From an uncultured Eubacteriales bacterium (GTDB lineage Bacteria > Bacillota > Clostridia > Christensenellales > Aristaeellaceae), in the NCBI GenBank assembly GCA_900542445.1, contig UQNN01000001.1, forward strand, positions 62,001-126,000: a stretch of DNA of 64,000 bases, written 5' to 3'. The position numbers and the translations under genes are program-made. The first letter of the stretch is position 1. Every line of letters begins with the position of its first letter. Positions 59,252 through 64,000 of the stretch are shown here, piece by piece. The notes beneath the pieces were generated by a model. That model made no database searches. It worked only from the letters and a program-made list of their open reading frames with translations, and was not told the origin of the DNA.

Positions 59252-61864
59252 ATGGACACCAACCGCTTCACCCAAAAATCCCTGGAGGCCTTGCAGGCCG
59301 CCCAGCAACTTGCGCAGAGCTATGGAAATGCGCAAGTCGAACAGATGCATTTGCTGTATGCGTTGCTGAGTCAGGAAAACGGTTTGATCGGTCAACTGAT
59401 GAGCAAACTCGGCCTGAACACGCAGCAGGTGCAGACCGCATGTGAAAGCGCGGTCAATCGTCTGCCAAAGATTTCCGGCAGCAACCAGCAGCCGTATGTG
59501 ACGGCTTCCCTCTCCCAAGCGTTGACAGAAGCAGAAAACCAGATGAAGCAGATGCGCGACGAATATATCTCGGTTGAGCATTTGTTTCTTGGTCTGCTGG
59601 AAAAAGCGGACAGCACGGTTCGCCCTCTGTTCGCATCCCTGAATATCACCAAGCCGAAATTCTTGGAAGCCTTGCAGGCTGTTCGCGGGAGTGCCCGTGT
59701 GACCAGTGAGGATCCGGAATCCACATATGACGCGCTCAAAAAATATGGTCAGGACTTGGTCGAGCTTGCCCGTCAAAACAAGCTTGATCCGGTAATTGGC
59801 CGTGATACGGAAATCCGCAATGCAATTCGCATTCTTTCGCGTAAATCGAAAAACAATCCGGTGCTGATCGGTGAGCCGGGCGTTGGCAAAACTGCCATCG
59901 CTGAGGGTCTCGCCCAGCGTATCGTTCGCGGCGATGTGCCAGACAGCTTGAAAAACCGTACCATCTTCTCGCTCGATATGGGCGCATTGATCGCCGGCGC
60001 AAAATTCCGTGGCGAATTTGAGGAACGCCTGAAGGCTGTTTTGAACGATATTAAAGCCAGCAATGGCCGGATTATTCTGTTCATCGATGAGCTTCATACC
60101 ATCGTCGGCGCGGGCAAGACCGAAGGCAGCATGGATGCGGGCAATCTGCTCAAACCGATGCTGGCGCGCGGTGAGTTGCATTGTATCGGCGCAACGACGC
60201 TGAATGAATACCGCAAATATATTGAAAAAGACGCCGCTTTGGAGCGCCGTTTCCAGCCGGTTATGGTGTCTGAACCGACGGTGGAAGATACCATTTCCAT
60301 TCTCCGCGGTTTGAAGGAGCGTTACGAAGTCTTCCATGGCGTGAAAATTTCTGATCAGGCATTGATCGCCGCCGCGACGCTTTCCAATCGCTATATTTCG
60401 GATCGTTTCCTGCCGGATAAAGCCATTGACTTGGTTGACGAAGCTTGTGCGACGATCCGCACCGAAATGGATTCCATGCCGCAGGAATTGGATGATGTGC
60501 GCCGCCGCATCATGCAGCACGAAATTGAGGAAGCCGCACTCAAGAAAGAAGATGACGCGCTCTCCCGCGAACGCTTGAGTGTCATTCAAAAAGAGCTTGC
60601 CGATATGCGTGAACAGTTTAATGCCATGAAAGCGCGCTGGGAAAACGAAAAGAACTCTATCGGCAAAGTGCAGAAGCTTCGCGAAGAGATTGAACACATG
60701 GGCGGTGAAATTGCGGAAGCAGAGCGCAAATATGACCTGAACCGGGCAGCCGAACTGAAGTACGGCAAACTGCCGCAGCTGCAAAAAGAGCTGGCTGAGC
60801 AGGAAAAAATCGCTGAAGAAGCCAAGAGTGACAGTACGCTGTTGCGCGACAAAGTGACGGAAGAAGAAATTGCCCGCATTGTCGCCCGCTGGACAGGCAT
60901 TCCGGTTTCCAAACTGATGGAAGGCGAACGCGAGAAACTGCTTCATCTGGATGATACATTGCATGAGCGCGTTATCGGTCAAGATGAAGCGGTTGAGAAG
61001 GTTTGCGAAGCCATTCTGCGTAGCCGTGCAGGTATCCAGAATCCGAACAGACCGATCGGCTCGTTCCTCTTCCTCGGTCCGACCGGCGTAGGCAAAACCG
61101 AACTGGCCAAAGCTCTGGCACAGGCGTTGTTTGACGATGAAAAGAACATGGTTCGTATCGATATGAGCGAATACATGGAAAAGCACAGCGTCTCCCGTCT
61201 GATCGGCGCACCTCCGGGATATGTCGGTTATGATGAAGGCGGCCAGCTGACCGAGGCCGTGCGCCGCCGTCCGTATTGTGTTGTGCTGTTTGACGAGGTT
61301 GAAAAGGCGCACCCGGATGTGTTTAACGTTCTGCTCCAAGTGCTCGACGATGGACGCATTACGGATTCGCAGGGTCGCACGGTAGATTTCAAAAATACCA
61401 TCATTATCCTGACGAGTAACCTCGGTTCCTCCGCCATCCTCGACGGTATCGACGAAAACGGCAACATCACCGAAACGGCACGCAAACAGGTTGAAGGCAT
61501 GCTCAAAACACAGTTCCGCCCGGAATTCCTCAATCGACTGGATGAAATTGTGTTCTATAAGCCGCTGACCCGCAATGAGATCGATAAGATTGTCGATTTG
61601 CAGGTGGCCGATCTCAACCGCCGCCTGAGCGATAAGCAGCTGACCATGCACCTCACCCCCGCCGCGCGCAGCTACATTGTGGCGCAGGGTTATGACCCGA
61701 TTTATGGCGCGCGGCCGCTCAAGCGCTTTATGCAGCGTGCGGTCGAAACGCTTATCGCGCGTAAGCTGATCGCTGAGGATGTACAGCCGCGTACCGATCT
61801 GCTGGTGGATTATGACGGCGATAAGCTGGTCATCGACGCTGAGCCGGAATGCACGGTTTCTTAA
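59252..61864 (+). CDS. clpB: ClpB-type AAA+ disaggregase
   Basis: 870 residues: N-terminal Clp repeats (1-145), AAA-1 with [15 protein letters not shown] (Walker A) and DELH (Walker B), a long middle coiled-coil (about 400-530) that marks ClpB and not ClpA/C, AAA-2 with [13 protein letters not shown], and the C-terminal D2-small domain. With DnaK it resolubilises aggregates. ATG at 59252 is about 9 bases from AAGGAGG; the earlier ATG at 59243 abuts it. Confidence 0.96.
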   Translation: MDTNRFTQKSLEALQAAQQLAQSYGNAQVEQMHLLYALLSQENGLIGQLMSKLGLNTQQVQTACESAVNRLPKISGSNQQPYVTASLSQALTEAENQMKQMRDEYISVEHLFLGLLEKADSTVRPLFASLNITKPKFLEALQAVRGSARVTSEDPESTYDALKKYGQDLVELARQNKLDPVIGRDTEIRNAIRILSRKSKNNPVLIGEPGVGKTAIAEGLAQRIVRGDVPDSLKNRTIFSLDMGALIAGAKFRGEFEERLKAVLNDIKASNGRIILFIDELHTIVGAGKTEGSMDAGNLLKPMLARGELHCIGATTLNEYRKYIEKDAALERRFQPVMVSEPTVEDTISILRGLKERYEVFHGVKISDQALIAAATLSNRYISDRFLPDKAIDLVDEACATIRTEMDSMPQELDDVRRRIMQHEIEEAALKKEDDALSRERLSVIQKELADMREQFNAMKARWENEKNSIGKVQKLREEIEHMGGEIAEAERKYDLNRAAELKYGKLPQLQKELAEQEKIAEEAKSDSTLLRDKVTEEEIARIVARWTGIPVSKLMEGEREKLLHLDDTLHERVIGQDEAVEKVCEAILRSRAGIQNPNRPIGSFLFLGPTGVGKTELAKALAQALFDDEKNMVRIDMSEYMEKHSVSRLIGAPPGYVGYDEGGQLTEAVRRRPYCVVLFDEVEKAHPDVFNVLLQVLDDGRITDSQGRTVDFKNTIIILTSNLGSSAILDGIDENGNITETARKQVEGMLKTQFRPEFLNRLDEIVFYKPLTRNEIDKIVDLQVADLNRRLSDKQLTMHLTPAARSYIVAQGYDPIYGARPLKRFMQRAVETLIARKLIAEDVQPRTDLLVDYDGDKLVIDAEPECTVS

Positions 61865-61878
61865 AAAGGTATACATAA

Positions 61879-61914
61879 AAGACGGTTTTCCCACGCGGAG
61901 AACCGCCTTTTTTA
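61879..61914 (+). terminator. Terminator of clpB
   Basis: ACGGTTTTCC (61882-61891) pairs with GGAGAACCGC (61897-61906); followed by CTTTTTT. Confidence 0.9.
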
Positions 61915-61931
61915 TGTGTGAAGATGGAAAT

Positions 61932-62627
61932 TTACTTCGCGCCAAGTTCTGCAAGCCTGGCATCAATCATCTCAGGCGTGGCATAATTCAGCGGCGAGAA
62001 GAAGCCGCCGCGCGCCGTTTTCAGCCGCTCTATGGCTTTTTCTGTGTCACCTGCTTCAATATCATACAACGAGAGGAAGTAGTTGGTATCAATGGCCGAA
62101 GGTTTAAGCGCAATCGCCTTGTCAAAAAACGTTTTTGCCGTTTCCTTATCGCCGACCAGACGGTAATAAGTCTGCCCCATGTTATCCAGATAGACAGGGT
62201 CTGTATCGTCATAATCCAGCGCTTCTTTGTTGAAAGCTAGCGCCGCCTCTGCATCGCCCTGCTCGATTTTTAGATAGCCGATAATGCTGTACATCGTGCC
62301 GTTTTTTAAATGGCGGAATTCGTCTTCCAAGATTTCCATTGCGCGGTCCAGATGCCCTTTCTGCCAAAGAATGATGGCGTAATTGACATGCAGATCCGTC
62401 TTTTCCGCAGGTGTAAGTCCCGGAAGAGCCTCTATTTTTTTGAGTACCTCCAGCGCCTTATCAAAATGTCCCGTGCGAATCAGCAGCACACTGTATCCGC
62501 GCAGCAAACGCGGCTTGTCCATCCCCTTTTCATAGGCTTCGTCGTAAAGCTGCATCGCCTTTTCATATTCGTTTTTTCCATGCGCGGCAAGCGCTTTGTT
62601 GCCGATCATATTGCCCATAAAACTCAT
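61932..62627 (-). CDS. TPR-repeat protein
   Basis: 231 residues, about five tetratricopeptide-like helix pairs (e.g. 'AMQLYDEAYEKGMDKPRLLRGYSVLL', 'ALEVLKKIEALPGLTPAEKTDLHVNYAIIL'). The length and lack of signal or membrane segment suggest a soluble scaffold protein. It overlaps mrfB by 4 bases and probably is co-transcribed with mrfA-mrfB. Role in the repair operon is unknown. Confidence 0.75.
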   Translation of the reverse strand: MSFMGNMIGNKALAAHGKNEYEKAMQLYDEAYEKGMDKPRLLRGYSVLLIRTGHFDKALEVLKKIEALPGLTPAEKTDLHVNYAIILWQKGHLDRAMEILEDEFRHLKNGTMYSIIGYLKIEQGDAEAALAFNKEALDYDDTDPVYLDNMGQTYYRLVGDKETAKTFFDKAIALKPSAIDTNYFLSLYDIEAGDTEKAIERLKTARGGFFSPLNYATPEMIDARLAELGAK

Positions 62628-63796
62628 GGTATAATGCCTCCCCGATACGTTCTCTGTTTCCGTTTAAGCCGCTCGATGCGTTTAAAAAGGGGCGCTGTCT
62701 GCTTTTCATCATCCCCGTTCAGCGGCATCGTGTTGAGCAAGTATTGAAGCGCAGATGTCGCGTAGCGCAATGCTATGTCATAATCGTGCTGCACATGTTC
62801 GTAATACTTAGCCAGTTCGATATACGGCCATGCGCCGCCCTCACCCTTTGCAATCATGGTTTTCCAAAGTTCGGCAGCCTCCGTCCATTCCCGTCCCTGC
62901 TTATAGCTCGAAGCCAGATACAAATGTGCCTGAGGCGCAAGTGTGCTGTGCCCCAAAATTTTCAGACAGTTTCTCGCCTGCTGAGTTCGTCTGCCACGTA
63001 ACAGCGTCTTGCCGACGCTCAGTATATCCTGCTCATATCGAAGCAATTCTGGCTGACGATATGCCGAGCAGATCACTGCAGTCAGTTCAGCTAAGCTTTG
63101 TATGTCGTCGAAGTTGTGCCGAAGCACATCTTCCAGCAGTGCAAACTCGCCTGTTTTCAAATAAGTAAAGTATCGTTCTGGAACTTGTGCGCCGGGCAGG
63201 TCGTCGCAGCGTGTTTTGCCAAGTACGGCTTCTTCCAACGCAGTCAGGTTACATCGCCCCAGACGCAACTTGTATACGCGTCGCGCAGCATGCAGCAAAT
63301 CCAAATGCGGCATATCCGTCACATGAACTCGAATTCGATTCATAATCATACGCGATTCCAACAGGGGTAAATCAAAGCTTTTCCCGTTGAAGGTGACGAT
63401 TGTATCCGCATGTGCAATGAGCGAAGCAACTTCGCGCAGCATATCGGCCTCCTGTCCATAATCCCGCATGACATATTGACGGATAACCATGCCGCGCGGT
63501 TCAATCCACCCCGCGCCGATTTCAAAAGCAACCGTGCCTGCGCCGCCGCTGAGGCCAGTCGTTTCCGTATCCAGAAAGAGCAGATGTTCTGTATGCCAGC
63601 TTTTACCCGAAAAATACGGGTCGCAGGTACACACGTCATTGAGCGTCACGCTGTCGATATCCCCCAGCATGGCCCGCGGCACAATGCCTTCGCGGCAGAA
63701 AAACGTTCCCCCAGCTTTGACTTCCGGCGGAGATTCCGGGCGTTTGGCTTCGGAATTCTTCGCAATCGCCATCAGCCGCTGGCGCAAATCTCTCAT
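62624..63796 (-). CDS. mrfB: MrfB-like (YprB) DEDDh exonuclease with TPR-like tail
   Basis: 390 residues. Exonuclease core (about 70-245) with LLFLDTETTGL (the first Asp-Glu), TFNGKSFDLPLLE (third Asp) and the HNFDDIQSLAEL motif with the fourth Asp. The C-terminal half is TPR-like (AQQARNCLKILGHSTLAPQAHLYLASSYKQ...). B. subtilis MrfB acts with the helicase MrfA in repair of mitomycin C adducts and crosslinks. Overlaps mrfA by 4 bases. Confidence 0.88.
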   Translation of the reverse strand: MRDLRQRLMAIAKNSEAKRPESPPEVKAGGTFFCREGIVPRAMLGDIDSVTLNDVCTCDPYFSGKSWHTEHLLFLDTETTGLSGGAGTVAFEIGAGWIEPRGMVIRQYVMRDYGQEADMLREVASLIAHADTIVTFNGKSFDLPLLESRMIMNRIRVHVTDMPHLDLLHAARRVYKLRLGRCNLTALEEAVLGKTRCDDLPGAQVPERYFTYLKTGEFALLEDVLRHNFDDIQSLAELTAVICSAYRQPELLRYEQDILSVGKTLLRGRRTQQARNCLKILGHSTLAPQAHLYLASSYKQGREWTEAAELWKTMIAKGEGGAWPYIELAKYYEHVQHDYDIALRYATSALQYLLNTMPLNGDDEKQTAPLFKRIERLKRKQRTYRGGIIP

Positions 63797-64000
63797 AGCG
63801 CCATCAGCCTTTCCGTGAGAAGCAGCGCCGTCTTTTTACCGTGTTCGCCCACCTCGCTCATCGGGCCTGTGCAGGAAGGGCAGCCAGCCTCGCACGGACA
63901 ATGCGCAATTAAATCATGCACATCGTTAAAAATCAGCGCGCGCATGCCATAAACGCGCTCGCTCAGACCGATTCCGCCTGCATAGTTGTCAAACACAAGC
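63793..64000 (-). CDS. mrfA: MrfA-like (YprA) DEAD/DEAH-box helicase, C-terminal fragment only
   Basis: Only the last about 68 codons are inside the window; the frame runs off the right edge (the GTG in the sequence is an internal Val). The DUF1998 signature FDNYAGGIGLSERVYG and the Cys cluster HCPCEAGCPSCTGP are clear. MrfA is the helicase partner of MrfB. The gene is partial because of the window, not because of damage. Confidence 0.88.
   Translation of the reverse strand, partial: LVFDNYAGGIGLSERVYGMRALIFNDVHDLIAHCPCEAGCPSCTGPMSEVGEHGKKTALLLTERLMAL

Noticed and set aside
59150..61966. 938-codon open frame on the minus strand antisense to clpB
   Set aside because: Same reason: shadow of the highly biased clpB coding sequence.

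Overview
The window is chromosomal DNA from an endospore-forming, low-to-mid G+C Firmicute, most likely a Clostridia-class gut or anaerobe lineage. Evidence for this: a complete spoIIAA-spoIIAB-sigF operon, a tandem GerMN (GerM-like) protein, SpoIID/LytB and YlbJ-like proteins; T-box, SAM-I (S-box) and TPP riboswitches; IreB/DUF1292, SepF/DivIVA/YlmH and RqcH; and vegetative promoters close to TTGACA-17-TATAAT. The exact genus cannot be read from the sequence. No insertion sequence, prophage, CRISPR array or rRNA was found; gene order is mostly core-genome, with most genes on the minus strand.

Layout. 0-10 kb: a TetR-type regulator, an eight-tRNA minus-strand cluster with its own consensus promoter and terminator, a YfcE/RdgB pair, GerM, RqcH, S-box-controlled metK, a PopT (DUF368) lipid-carrier transporter, a TtcA-like thiolase-type enzyme, and a tRNA-Tyr/tRNA-Leu pair followed by an unexplained structured element. 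10-20 kb: gap, SpoIID-like, a class-I amidotransferase hydrolase, ppa, aroE, and pheST behind a Phe T-box. 19-24 kb: DUF1292, a RuvX-DUF1292 fusion, IreB, AI-2E-type permease, a tiny membrane protein, a PRC-barrel protein, RluD-type pseudouridine synthase, LspA. 24-30 kb: the division cluster DUF5665-divIVA-ylmH-sepF-ylmE-HlyD-like, then a degenerate THUMP-like protein, a Nudix enzyme and aroK. 30-38 kb: argF with a candidate ARG box, TPP riboswitch-thiT, an S-component-like membrane protein, a secreted two-enzyme fusion (PIG-L deacetylase plus NAGPA-like glycosidase), rsmA, a GT2 glycosyltransferase and yebC. 38-43 kb: ylbJ, the spoIIA operon and a class A penicillin-binding protein. 43-50 kb: complete F-type ATP synthase operon (atpZ-I-B-E-F-H-A-G-D-C), whose c subunit carries a two-carboxylate motif suggestive of Na+ coupling. 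50-57 kb: a UgpABC/MalEFGK-like ABC importer with a cytoplasmic NPP-type phosphodiesterase, preceded by an FRG-domain gene. 57-64 kb: an XRE-S24-like regulator divergent from the FRG gene, a SprT-like metalloprotein, clpB with a CtsR-like operator, a TPR protein, and the mrfB-mrfA (YprB-YprA) DNA-repair pair, the last running off the window.

The most interesting items for follow-up are the tRNA-adjacent structured element at 9565-9712, the FRG / XRE-S24 / SprT-like neighbourhood at 56.4-59.1 kb, the PIG-L-NAGPA fusion, the ATP synthase ion-binding signature together with an enlarged a subunit, and the phosphodiesterase embedded in the sugar/glycerophosphoryl-type ABC operon. Functions are assigned by reading motifs; no database search was run.
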